DNA of 64,000 bases from Paenibacillus sp. H1-7 (lineage in GTDB: Bacteria > Bacillota > Bacilli > Paenibacillales > NBRC-103111). The DNA is taken from positions 7,864,501-7,928,500 of the forward strand of contig NZ_CP031168.1 in NCBI RefSeq assembly GCF_022354825.1, in the 5' to 3' direction. Of this stretch, positions 8,235 to 15,922 are shown piece by piece (within the stretch, counting starts at the first letter, position 1; every line of letters starts with the position of its first letter). A model generated the notes under the pieces. It had not been told where the DNA came from, ran no database searches, and worked only from the letters and a program-made list of their open reading frames with translations. The position numbers were made by a program, and so were the translations under genes.

Positions 8235-8276
8235 AAATGTTAATTCCACTACTCATTCAAGGAGCTTTGAACGACT

Positions 8277-9533
8277 ATGTCTTATGATGTTATCGTCATC
8301 GGGGGAGGACCGTCCGGCCTTATGTCTTGTATTGCCGCGGCTTCCCACGGCGGCAAAGTGCTTCTCATAGATAAAGGAGATAAGCTGGGGCGCAAGCTCG
8401 GCATCTCAGGAGGCGGCCGCTGCAACGTAACGAATGCCAAAGAGCTGGATGAGCTGATCCGGCATATTCCCGGCAACGGGAGATTTCTGTACAGTGCCTT
8501 CGCGAATTTCAGCAACAAGGACATCATCGCTTTCTTTGAAGGACTGGGTATCCGGCTTAAGGAGGAAGACCGCGGCCGCATGTTTCCCGTCTCCGACAAA
8601 GCGAAGACCGTGGTCGATGCGCTTGTCGGCAAAGTCCGCAGCCTTGGCGTCGACATTCGCGTCAACAGCCCGGTAGCCCGAGTACTGTACCGGGATGACC
8701 GCGTTGCTGGCGTCGAGCTAAGGGATGGCCGCCGCATCGATGCGGCTGCGGTCATTATCGCTACGGGAGGCAAGTCCGTGCCGCATACCGGCTCCACCGG
8801 CGACGGTTACGCATGGGCTGAAAGCGCGGGTCATACGATAACGGAGCTGTATCCGACCGAGGTGCCTATTACGTCGAAGGAGCCGTTTATCCGCAGCAAG
8901 GAGCTGCAAGGGCTGTCACTGCGCGATATTACGCTATCGGTCTGGAACCCGAAGGGGAAAAAGCTGATCGAGCATGAAGGCGATATGATCTTCACTCATT
9001 TCGGCATATCGGGTCCGACTGTCCTGCGATGCAGCCAATTCGTAGTCAAAGCACTGAAGCAATCCGGCGCTCCGACCATCCGCATGACGATCGATCTGTT
9101 CCCGGAGCAAAGCGCCGATGAGGTGTATCAATATACGTTATCCTTGGGGAAGGCCGATCCCAAAAAGCAGGTGAAAAACGTCCTAAAGACCGCCGTTTCC
9201 GAACGGCTCCTCCCGATCGTTCTCGATAAAGCGGGGGTGTCGGGCGATATTACGTACGACAACATTCCTAAGCAGCCTTGGATGGAGCTCGCCAAGCTGC
9301 TCAAGGCTTTTCCGATCGAGGTTAACGGCACGCTGTCCATTGAGGAAGCTTTCGTTACCGGAGGCGGTGTGAACCTGAAGGAAATCGATCCGAAAACGAT
9401 GCAGTCCAAGCTGATGCCCGGCTTGTTCTTTTGCGGGGAAATCCTTGATGTTCACGGATACACCGGGGGCTATAATATCACAGCGGCGTTCACCTCCGGC
9501 TATACGGCAGGGATGAACGCAGCGGAGATGTAG
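8277..9533 (+). CDS. BaiN/HI0933 family NAD(P)/FAD-dependent oxidoreductase
   Basis: This 418-residue cytosolic flavoprotein has an N-terminal Rossmann FAD site VIGGGPSGLM (6-15). A second motif follows at LGRKLGISGGGRCNVTNA, and the C-terminal dinucleotide-fold motif is GLFFCGEILDVHGYTGGYN. These define the HI0933/BaiN family, commonly annotated as an NAD(P)/FAD-dependent oxidoreductase. BaiN itself was described in bile-acid metabolism, but most members in soil Bacilli have unknown substrates. AAGGAG lies upstream of ATG 8277. The gene has its own promoter and a terminator at 9544. Confidence 0.93.
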   Translation: MSYDVIVIGGGPSGLMSCIAAASHGGKVLLIDKGDKLGRKLGISGGGRCNVTNAKELDELIRHIPGNGRFLYSAFANFSNKDIIAFFEGLGIRLKEEDRGRMFPVSDKAKTVVDALVGKVRSLGVDIRVNSPVARVLYRDDRVAGVELRDGRRIDAAAVIIATGGKSVPHTGSTGDGYAWAESAGHTITELYPTEVPITSKEPFIRSKELQGLSLRDITLSVWNPKGKKLIEHEGDMIFTHFGISGPTVLRCSQFVVKALKQSGAPTIRMTIDLFPEQSADEVYQYTLSLGKADPKKQVKNVLKTAVSERLLPIVLDKAGVSGDITYDNIPKQPWMELAKLLKAFPIEVNGTLSIEEAFVTGGGVNLKEIDPKTMQSKLMPGLFFCGEILDVHGYTGGYNITAAFTSGYTAGMNAAEM

Positions 9534-9543
9534 CCGGTTCGCT

Positions 9544-9568
9544 AAGCTCCGGCGGAGGCTTGAGTTTT
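9544..9568 (+). terminator. Terminator after flavoprotein gene
   Basis: AAGCTCC (9544-9550) pairs with GGAGGCTT (9554-9561) with one bulge, then GAGTTTT. Confidence 0.5.
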
Positions 9569-9586
9569 CGACAAGCAAAACGCGCG

Positions 9587-9613
9587 AAAAAAGGCGCATC
9601 CCCTATGGATGCG
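9587..9613 (-). terminator. Orphan minus-strand terminator at edge of triplet repeat
   Basis: On the minus strand CGCATCC-loop-GGATGCG is followed by CC and TTTTTT. No recognisable minus-strand gene lies directly upstream; only the repeat island does. The GH28 gene at 10919 has its own terminator. The element suggests minus-strand transcription through the repeat region. Confidence 0.6.
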
Positions 9614-9647
9614 GGATTGCGACGCGGCGGTAGCGGGGCGGCAGGTG

Positions 9648-10005
9648 CGTTGCGGCTGCGGCTGCGGCTGCGACTGCGACTGCGACGGCGATTGCGGCTG
9701 CGACTGCGACGGCGATTGCGGCTGCGACTGCGACGGCGATTGCGGCTGCGACAGCGACTGCGGTAGCGACGGCGGCTGCGACAGCAGCTGCGACAGCAGC
9801 AGCGACAGCAGCAGCGACAGCAGCAGCGACAGCAGCAGCGACTGCGGCAACAGCAGCAGCGACTGCGGCAACGACAGCGACGGCGGCTGCGACGAGGCGG
9901 CGACTGCAGCAGCGACTGCAGCAGCGACAGCAGCAGCGACGGCGGTAGCGACGGCGGTAGCGACGGCGGTAGCGACAGCAGCAGCAACAGCAGCAGCGCG
10001 ACGGC
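9648..10005 (+). repeat. GCG-NNN triplet/hexamer low-complexity repeat
   Basis: About 360 bp built almost only from triplets of GCG/GCA alternating with ACT, ACG, ACA, ATT, GCT and GTA. It contains perfect sub-arrays: a 24-bp unit three times (9676-9747), the 12-mer GCGACAGCAGCA four times (9790-9837) and the 12-mer GCGACGGCGGTA three times (9936-9971). Several frames on both strands stay open because the triplets lack stop codons, giving Cys/Asp/Ser, Arg/Leu, Ala/Thr or Ser/Gln/Leu-rich products. None has a convincing ribosome binding site, so I treat it as non-coding. Confidence 0.85.
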
Positions 10006-10046
10006 GGGGCGGGAGGCTTGGACGAGCCGCCTCTCGTCCACCCTAA

Positions 10047-10225
10047 CGGACCGTGGTTCCGTTATTGTTTCAAAATTGCTGCTTTTTCGATAGCTATCGG
10101 ACCGTGGTTCCGTTATTTGGCCCAATCAGGCCCCTCAACGTGCCAAAAAACGAAAATAACGGATCCTGAGTCCGATCCATGCCCGAAAAAGCACAAATTG
10201 AAGGCAATAACGGATCTCCTGTCCG
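10047..10225. repeat. Four-module 179-bp inverted element, copy A
   Basis: Four 20-bp modules matching CGGAC-N6-TCCGTTATT lie at 10047-10066 and 10098-10117 (forward) and at 10155-10174 and 10206-10225 (reverse complement). Module starts are 51 bp apart within each pair, and the central gap is 37 bp. Each module contains a short CGGA/TCCG inverted repeat. The left spacer and the right spacer are also largely complementary (shared TGCTTTTTCG core), so the whole element can fold as one long hairpin. It lies between the convergent flavoprotein and GH28 genes. An architecturally identical element lies at 46770-46948. Confidence 0.9.
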
Positions 10226-10330
10226 ATCCGTTCGTTAACCAGCATCATAGCACGCCGCCACTCTCCTCTTCCCAAATACCGCCAAGGTATCCACACCAGC
10301 ACGTTCTACAGAGTAAGGACCCGTGCTTAC

Positions 10331-10720
10331 CCATTCCTCAGTTGTTACTCTTACCGCCAATGCCACTCCTCCCTCATTTGTCACACCTAGCGCCAATATC
10401 ACTCCAGCTCTCATTTGTTACTCCTACCGCCGATGTCACACTATCCCTCACTTGTTACTCCTACCACCACTAAGCTTTCATCAGTTTCCCCTACAGCCAA
10501 CATTACTCCATCCCTCACTTATTACTCTTACCTGCACTATCATTCCAGCTCACTCATCTGTTTCCCCTACCGCCCAACGTTACTCCAGCTCTCAATTGCT
10601 ACTCCTATCGCCGCCACTATCACACCAACTTTCATCTGTTCTCCCTATAGCCAACGCTACTCTAACCCTCACTTGTTACTCCTACCGCCACTATCACCCT
10701 GACTTTCATTCGTTACTCCA
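10331..10720. repeat. Degenerate 37-bp tandem repeat, about 11 copies
   Basis: A pyrimidine-rich unit resembling CTCACTTGTTACTCCTACCG plus about 17 variable bases recurs about 11 times. The GTTACTC landmark or its variants fall at 10344, 10380, 10417, 10454, 10484, 10521, 10560, 10598, 10638, 10675 and 10712; most steps are 36-40 bp, commonly 37. Since 37 is not a multiple of three, a conserved peptide repeat is not possible in one frame. The open frames across it are therefore judged non-coding. Confidence 0.85.
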
Positions 10721-10840
10721 ACTTGTTTTCATATCGGATCAACAATCCTGCCCACCCTCGCCTGCCTACAGTACACTTGTCGCAGAAAACCCGAACGAAA
10801 CCCTCGTAGATAACGAAGCTTATCATCAAGCCACCCCGAC

Positions 10841-10877
10841 AAAAAAAGCACACCCCATTACAACCTATGGGGTGTGC
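10841..10877 (-). terminator. Terminator of GH28 gene
   Basis: Perfect 11-bp stem GCACACCCCAT / ATGGGGTGTGC followed by seven T on the minus strand. Confidence 0.9.
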
Positions 10878-10918
10878 CCTGCTATAGCCTGCTGCGCCGG
10901 CTTTAGCTTCTATCACAA

Positions 10919-12484
10919 CTACTTCGGCATCCGGTTCGCCGCCGAATAAAACTCGGGGCTCGTCCCGTCGGCGAATCGAACCGCCGTCTTCGCCTTGGAA
11001 AAATCGTTGCCGACCACGAACATCCCGTCGGCATCAACACGCTCCAGCGCCAGGAAAGCATCCGTTCCTTCCTCAGCCTTGCAGCCTTGCACGGCAAGGC
11101 CTTGCACGTCCTTCAGCTCCACTGCGCTGACTCCAGCCGGGGCTGCCTTGCCTCGGAGTCCTTTTATCGCCAGCTGCTCGATATGCTCGCCATATAGGGC
11201 GTTCGACCAATGATCGTTAGGCTCGCCCTCCCAGACGACCTCGACGCCGTCGAGCGACACGTTCTTCGCATGGCGGCAAAATACCGCCGGGATATGGTGG
11301 GCAAACACACCGCGCGCCGACGGCTGCGTATCGAACAGGCCGCCCGGATACCCGCTCTTGCGCCGCATCGTATGACGAAGCCCGCGGATCGAAATATTTT
11401 CGACGACACTCTCTTCCGAGCCTTCGATATAAACGCCGCCCTCGGCTTCCGTCAATATATGCTCGTAGCGGATATTGCGGATTTTGCCCGGAGGCTGCTC
11501 CGAGCCGTTACGCCGCTCGGCCGTGATGAAGATCGGCTCGCCCTTGCCCCACCAGCGAAGCTCACGAGACGGCTCCTCCGCATTGCTGAACAGTCTTGTT
11601 TCGATGATGATGTTCGAAAAGAGGATGTTTTCCACCGTCGCGCCGTCACGGACCCAAATGCCGAGACCGCGGTTGGAGTTGCGGATGACACAGTTTTGCA
11701 CGACGATATTACGAATATCCGCATGGGTTTCCGTGCCGATTTTGACAGCGGAATCATGTGTTACCAGCGTACAATTCGTCACGGTAATGTTCTCGCAGGA
11801 GCCGTATCGCTCCGCACCCTGCTTCGTCGTTTTGACAACGATACAGTCGTCGCCGGTCTCGATATGGCAGTCCGAGATATGCACGTCCTTGCAGCAATCC
11901 GGGTCAATCCCGTCATTATTCGGCCCTCGCTGCTGGCCCAATATTTTAATGCCGTTAATGTTAACACGGCTGCAGCCTGTCATATGAAGCCCCCACGACG
12001 ATGCGCGATACAGAGTGACATCCCGGAACAGCACATCCGTACAGCCCTCGAAATCGATAAGCTTCGGTCTGAATCCCCCGAGCGGAAGCAGCACATGGTC
12101 GCTCACGCCATCCTCGGGTTCCAGGAAGTGCTCTCCCCGCCCGTCGATTGTACCAAGACCCGTGATCGAAACCTTCTGAGCATGACGTGCGCAGATCAGT
12201 GCGCTTTTCCCTTGTCCTTCGCTGAGAAAAGCCTCACGGTCCCCTGCTGTCGGCGGGGCAACAAAATCCCGCTCCTCCATGCTGCTTACGATGCGTGCCG
12301 ATGCCTCCAAGTGCAGATCGACGTTGGAGCGAAGCAGCACCGTTCCGGATAAATAGTTGCCATGAGGGACGACCACTCGCCCGCCGCCTTGCTGCGCGCA
12401 GTAGTCTATCGCCGCTTGAATGCTTGCCGTGTCTTTGGTTTCGCCGTCCCCTATGGCGCCAAAATCGCGAATATTCACATTCAT
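10919..12484 (-). CDS. Glycoside hydrolase family 28 (polygalacturonase-like)
   Basis: This 521-residue right-handed beta-helix enzyme probably cleaves galacturonan or rhamnogalacturonan of pectin. The N-terminus NIRDFGAIGDGETKDTASIQ is the usual start of the family, and the catalytic Asp motifs are NDGIDPD (190-196) and GDDC (211-214). No signal peptide is visible, so the enzyme may act inside the cell on imported oligosaccharides. ATG 12484 follows GGGAGAG. It is 14 bp downstream of the 221-residue unknown gene on the same strand and probably co-transcribed. The strong terminator at 10841 ends the unit. Confidence 0.92.
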   Translation of the reverse strand: MNVNIRDFGAIGDGETKDTASIQAAIDYCAQQGGGRVVVPHGNYLSGTVLLRSNVDLHLEASARIVSSMEERDFVAPPTAGDREAFLSEGQGKSALICARHAQKVSITGLGTIDGRGEHFLEPEDGVSDHVLLPLGGFRPKLIDFEGCTDVLFRDVTLYRASSWGLHMTGCSRVNINGIKILGQQRGPNNDGIDPDCCKDVHISDCHIETGDDCIVVKTTKQGAERYGSCENITVTNCTLVTHDSAVKIGTETHADIRNIVVQNCVIRNSNRGLGIWVRDGATVENILFSNIIIETRLFSNAEEPSRELRWWGKGEPIFITAERRNGSEQPPGKIRNIRYEHILTEAEGGVYIEGSEESVVENISIRGLRHTMRRKSGYPGGLFDTQPSARGVFAHHIPAVFCRHAKNVSLDGVEVVWEGEPNDHWSNALYGEHIEQLAIKGLRGKAAPAGVSAVELKDVQGLAVQGCKAEEGTDAFLALERVDADGMFVVGNDFSKAKTAVRFADGTSPEFYSAANRMPK

Positions 12485-12498
12485 TCCATCATCTCTCC

Positions 12499-13164
12499 CT
12501 ATAGTCGTTCGTTATGCTCATCGCCGCAATAATGCTCGAATACAAGCTCGATGTGCTTGAAATACAAATGTCCGTCCTCCCAAGGCTGGAAGTGCAGGTC
12601 CATGCGCGAATCGTTCCAATTCTCCGGTGTGCCGGACGTAGTCAGCTTTCTCGGCGCTGCCGGCTCCTCGATGACTTTCGGAAACTCCTGATAGCCGAAC
12701 AGCAAATTTTCGTGCATGGCGATAATCTCGTACTTATCACCAAGAAACGCCCGCTCCTCCTGAAGCTGATAATGGTAATAAATGTAGCTCGCCATCATCT
12801 CCGGCTTCAAATGAGCAATGCGCCCCGCTCTGCGTTCCACCGGCGCTTTCCGGATCCAATGCTCCCGGCTGACCGGCTCGTTGAAGTGAAACACATCGAC
12901 CATCGGAATCCACTGCCTTTTGTCCGCATGCCCCGGCCAATCCTCCAACAACGGCGCCAAATCGCCGAACATTTCATCCGGATGGATTGCACCGTCCATA
13001 CATTCGTAGTACAGAAAAAGCTCCCGATTCCACCGGAAGCCGGCGATCGTCATGAGCTTCCCTTCCTCCACGAGCCTTCGGGCTGCTTGTCCGCTGGTCA
13101 TCGTCTTTAAGCCCGCTTCTTCCTGCCCTTCCCTCAGCTGGGAGCGATAGATCATTCTCAACAC
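12499..13164 (-). CDS. Unknown protein co-transcribed with GH28 gene
   Basis: This is a soluble protein of 221 residues that I cannot place in a named family. The segment IAHLKPEMMASYIYYHYQLQ, followed about 15 residues later by NLLFGYQEFP, recalls the alpha/beta-barrel folds of L-rhamnose mutarotase-like and antibiotic-monooxygenase-like proteins. The N-terminal half (VLRMIYRSQLREGQEEAG ... FLYYECMD) may be a second such unit. That reading is weak. GTG 13164 is chosen because GAGGCGG lies 6 bases upstream; the frame also allows ATG 13179. The position directly before the GH28 gene suggests a role in uronate or pectin use. Confidence 0.75.
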   Translation of the reverse strand: MLRMIYRSQLREGQEEAGLKTMTSGQAARRLVEEGKLMTIAGFRWNRELFLYYECMDGAIHPDEMFGDLAPLLEDWPGHADKRQWIPMVDVFHFNEPVSREHWIRKAPVERRAGRIAHLKPEMMASYIYYHYQLQEERAFLGDKYEIIAMHENLLFGYQEFPKVIEEPAAPRKLTTSGTPENWNDSRMDLHFQPWEDGHLYFKHIELVFEHYCGDEHNERL

Positions 13165-13330
13165 TGTAATCCGCCTCATTTCTCAAATTCACTTGCTTTA
13201 TTGATACTATCTTTTTCATTTGTACGCAATTGGAATTTTATGCACGGCTATCCGAACTGCCAGTGATCGGCATAAGCAGCCTAGCATTTTATTGCACAAA
13301 GTTAGACTTTATTAAAGACAGCCCCACCGG

Positions 13331-13382
13331 AAAAAGAAAAAAGCCAGAGGAGCCGTCTCTAACGGCGGACTCTCTGACTTTT
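13331..13382 (-). terminator. Terminator of stalk-domain gene
   Basis: A hairpin of AGTCAGAGAG with CCTCTGGCT, with a CCGCC/GGC core, followed by TTTTTTCTTTTT on the minus strand. Confidence 0.8.
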
Positions 13383-13402
13383 GACATCCTTTTTATAACA
13401 AA

Positions 13403-14263
13403 CTATTCTTCATTAATGATAACGGAGGAGGTTTCTGGCTCCCAGTTTACCGCAGCTTTCAAAGCTTCACTTACAAAACGTACAGGCACTACCGTGCTGC
13501 CGTCGGCAATTGCAGCCGGTACTTCAAGCGTTACTTCTTTTCCGTCCACATAGGCCGTCGTGCTGCCGATATACAATTTCACAGAGATGCCGTCGCGCGT
13601 AACGGTAACGGAACGCTCTTCCTCATTCCATGCAACATCCGCTTTCAAAGCCTCGGAGATGGCGCGGAACGGAACCAAAGTATTGCCGTCGCGGATAAAA
13701 GGTGCGACTTCAAAGGAAGGCTCTTCCCCGTTCACGTACAGCTTGACTCCCTTTTTGCCCAATTTGTCGTACAGCTTGCCGAGCTTTTTATAGGAATTGA
13801 TATTTTTGATGTTGGCTTTGATCGCATCCTTCTGAACATAGACCGCATCGGTCACGCTGCCTTGCTGCTCAAGCAAATCCGCTACGGCGGACAGCGCCTC
13901 GTCCTTCTCCTTAATCGCTTCCAGCTCCGCCTTTTGCTCGGCCGTTAGCCTTCCATCGTATTTGGTCAACAGCAAATCGGCAATAACCGCACCTGCAGGC
14001 TTGTCCTTCACGTTCTCAATAGCGTTCAATAGTCCTTTAAATCCTTGATGCCCTGTACTGCCGTATGTATTGTCTGTTACAGTGTCTTGAGAAGTCTTCT
14101 CAACGTTTTTATTCGCTTTGGTATCCACAGAAGCTTCCACTTTCACTGCCGCTTCCGCTTTTTTCTCTGCACCGTTACCGTTATCCGATTTGGCCAGCGC
14201 CGCCCCTGCAAAAAGACTTGTTGCCAATACTCCGGATGCCGTTGCTAATAAAACTTTGTTCAT
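13403..14263 (-). CDS. Secreted protein with copper amine oxidase N-terminal (stalk) domains
   Basis: This 286-residue protein has a signal peptide (MNKVLLATASGVLATSLFAG ... ALAK) and an alpha-helical Ala/Lys/Glu-rich middle. Two C-terminal stalk units of the copper amine oxidase N-terminal type follow, each ending in the family pattern (NTLVPFRAISEALKADVAWN and STVVPVRFVSEALKAAVNWE). Such domains are common surface modules in Paenibacillus and carry no catalysis themselves. The start is ATG 14263 with GGAGGG upstream; 20 in-frame codons before it are not coding-like. A decayed relative of its last domain lies at 14585-14705. Confidence 0.9.
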   Translation of the reverse strand: MNKVLLATASGVLATSLFAGAALAKSDNGNGAEKKAEAAVKVEASVDTKANKNVEKTSQDTVTDNTYGSTGHQGFKGLLNAIENVKDKPAGAVIADLLLTKYDGRLTAEQKAELEAIKEKDEALSAVADLLEQQGSVTDAVYVQKDAIKANIKNINSYKKLGKLYDKLGKKGVKLYVNGEEPSFEVAPFIRDGNTLVPFRAISEALKADVAWNEEERSVTVTRDGISVKLYIGSTTAYVDGKEVTLEVPAAIADGSTVVPVRFVSEALKAAVNWEPETSSVIINEE

Positions 14264-14387
14264 TAATGATCCCTCCAGGATGCAATTTGTAGTGCTGCTA
14301 GTTATATTCGGCGCCGGCTGCATTTTTTTTGAGGGTGACTTCTGCTCTTAAACAAAAAAATTTGTATCTTCTCAGCAGTTCATGCCG

Positions 14388-14495
14388 CTAAAATCTGATA
14401 AAACCTATGAAAACCGGGCCATCGTGAACCATTCCTTTGAAGCTCGTAGGGTCTGCAACGGTGGCAACCGCTCCGGCTCCATAAAAGTGATTCAA
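14388..14495 (-). pseudogene. Short coding-like remnant, 35 codons
   Basis: The minus strand reads a protein-like stretch NHFYGAGAVATVADPTSFKG through VHDGPVFIGFIRF to a TAG at 14388. The frame continues a few codons upstream into the terminator hairpin, and no ribosome binding site is visible. It may be the tail of a lost gene or a very small gene. The family was not recognised. Together with the adjacent remnant it fills the 470-bp gap between the stalk gene and the CDF gene. Confidence 0.3.
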
Positions 14496-14497
14496 CA

Positions 14498-14549
14498 ATA
14501 AAAAAACGGTGTCGATTCCTCACCGATTGGGAAGGAGCCTACGCCGTTT
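14498..14549 (-). terminator. Terminator-like hairpin
   Basis: AAACGGCGT pairs with ACACCGTTT (one mismatch), followed by TTTTTTT on the minus strand. It probably ended the decayed stalk gene or ends the CDF transcript. Confidence 0.55.
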
Positions 14550-14584
14550 CTTTGGGTCTTACCGTTATCCGATTTTATGAGGAA

Positions 14585-14705
14585 ATTCCATGCCCCGTTC
14601 TCTGCAGCTTGCCATAGCCTCGCTAACGAACGTCCCCCGCACTACTATGCTGCCTTCCGGCAATGGCAGACGGCACTTTACACTTTAAAGCGTTACGTTA
14701 CATCT
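14585..14705 (-). pseudogene. Decayed copy of a copper amine oxidase stalk domain
   Basis: On the minus strand the region aligns base by base with the 3' end of the intact stalk gene (about 13440-13535). Shared blocks are GTAACGCTT, TGCCATTGCCGG..GGCAGCA..GTAGTGC, ACGTT.GT.AG.GA.GCT and AAGCTGC. Small insertions shift the frame and stop codons interrupt it. This looks like the end of a tandem duplicate that has degenerated. Confidence 0.65.
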
Positions 14706-14736
14706 CATGAATAAACCGCATTCCGAATGACTCACA

Positions 14737-15615
14737 TTAGCGGCTGCCGGTGTAAGGCTCCACATGCACATGCACATTTTCGATATGATGCTTGGTATGC
14801 ATGCGCCGTTCGATCTCGTCGCTAATATCGTGGCTTTGCTCCACGCTAAGCTCTGCGCTCACTTCGACCACCACATCCAGCAGTACGCTGCTGCCGTGTA
14901 CCCGGGCGCGAATATCTTTAATTCTCTTGACTCCGGGCGTATCCCCGACCGTCTGCTGGAACGTCTTCAGTTTCTGCTCGTCGAAGCCGTCCGTCAGCGC
15001 ATGAGTCGATTCCGAAAAAATATCCCACGCCGTTTTGCAAATAACGATGCCTACGGCAAATGCAGCGACCGCGTCCAGGATAGGCAGTCCCAACCGCGAA
15101 CCGAAAATACCTACCGCGGCACCGATGCTGACCAAAGCATCCGAGCGGTTATCGTGGGCGGCCGCCATCAGCGATTGGCTGTTGATACGCTGTGCCAGAC
15201 GGCTGTTGTATAAGTAAACGCCCCACATGCAGGCGGCGCACAGAAGCGCGATCCATGCGGCCAGCATATCCGGGGCATGTCTCTCGCCGGACATCAAGCT
15301 CTGGGCAGCCTGGATAATGACCTGAATCCCCGCCGCGAACATAATGAACGAAGCGACCAGCGATGCGATGGTTTCTGCCCTCATATGACCGTAAGGATGG
15401 TCCTGATCCGGCGGCTTCCTGGCTATGCGCAAGCCTATGAGCACGGCGAGCGATACAATAATATCGGTCGTATTGTTAATACCGTCTGCGGTTAACGCTT
15501 CTGAACCCGTGAAATAGCCCATGCTGATTTTGAAAGCAGACAATATGATATAAGCGATGATACTGACCCATGCGCCTTTTTCACCCTGCTTCAGATTATC
15601 GTATGTGTCTACCAC
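14737..15615 (-). CDS. Cation diffusion facilitator (CDF) family transporter
   Basis: This is a 292-residue inner-membrane antiporter expected to export divalent metals such as Zn2+, Mn2+ or Fe2+ in exchange for protons. Membrane helices begin at IIAYIILSAFKISMGYF. The metal-site motif is ALTADGINNTTDI, with the family HPYGHMRAET signature and the second-site AAAHDNRSDAL. The cytosolic ferredoxin-like domain follows from DTPGVKRIKDIR and ends in a His-rich IENVHVHVEPY. GTG 15615 is preferred because GGAGG is 8 bases upstream; an ATG seven codons earlier lies before that site. Confidence 0.93.
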   Translation of the reverse strand: MVDTYDNLKQGEKGAWVSIIAYIILSAFKISMGYFTGSEALTADGINNTTDIIVSLAVLIGLRIARKPPDQDHPYGHMRAETIASLVASFIMFAAGIQVIIQAAQSLMSGERHAPDMLAAWIALLCAACMWGVYLYNSRLAQRINSQSLMAAAHDNRSDALVSIGAAVGIFGSRLGLPILDAVAAFAVGIVICKTAWDIFSESTHALTDGFDEQKLKTFQQTVGDTPGVKRIKDIRARVHGSSVLLDVVVEVSAELSVEQSHDISDEIERRMHTKHHIENVHVHVEPYTGSR

Positions 15616-15847
15616 TCGGCTCTCCTCCAAATCCATGTATCAACATGCATGATTTCAAATCGAACCTCATCATAACAAACGAACCTCGTGTGGGTCTAGA
15701 GAAACAGTGTTTTCCTCGCAACGAAAAATAGGGACGGAACAACATTGTTTTACAAGGCAAATCTTTTTCTCCCGGTCAAAAAAAGTGGCTGCCGGTCCAC
15801 ATCGGCTTCATCGAAGCAAACAGCTGCCGCAGCGGAGGAATTAGGGT

Positions 15848-15888
15848 AAAAAGAAACAGCGGTCCCGCATGCCTGCGGTTCACCGCTG
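15848..15888 (-). terminator. Terminator of 142-residue unknown gene
   Basis: CAGCGGT / ACCGCTG stem followed by TTTCTTTTTA on the minus strand. The rest of 15637-15922 shows no gene. Confidence 0.7.
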
Positions 15889-15922
15889 CCCTGTCCTGTC
15901 ACCAGCCGGCCGCTTGCAACGG

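Noticed and set aside
9490..10125. Long open frames on both strands across the triplet repeat (Arg/Leu-rich, Cys/Asp-rich, Ser/Gln-rich)
   Set aside because: They are open only because GCG-NNN triplets contain no stop codons. Several frames are open at once, no ribosome binding site is convincing, and the minus-strand frame passes through a terminator.
10047..10225. CRISPR-like array (20-bp repeats with 31-bp spacers)
   Set aside because: Only two direct copies per side, then inversion. Repeats are shorter than usual, spacers are complementary to each other, and no cas genes are nearby.
10323..10949. Open frame of about 208 codons over the 37-bp tandem repeat
   Set aside because: The repeat period is not a multiple of three, so no consistent peptide repeat exists. 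The frame runs into the GH28 terminator and gene end, and composition is just translated C/T-rich DNA.
14388..14560. A riboswitch (c-di-GMP type was considered) in the leader of the stalk-domain gene
   Set aside because: The conserved core and paired elements of known classes could not be matched. The stretch reads better as a protein-like remnant plus a terminator.
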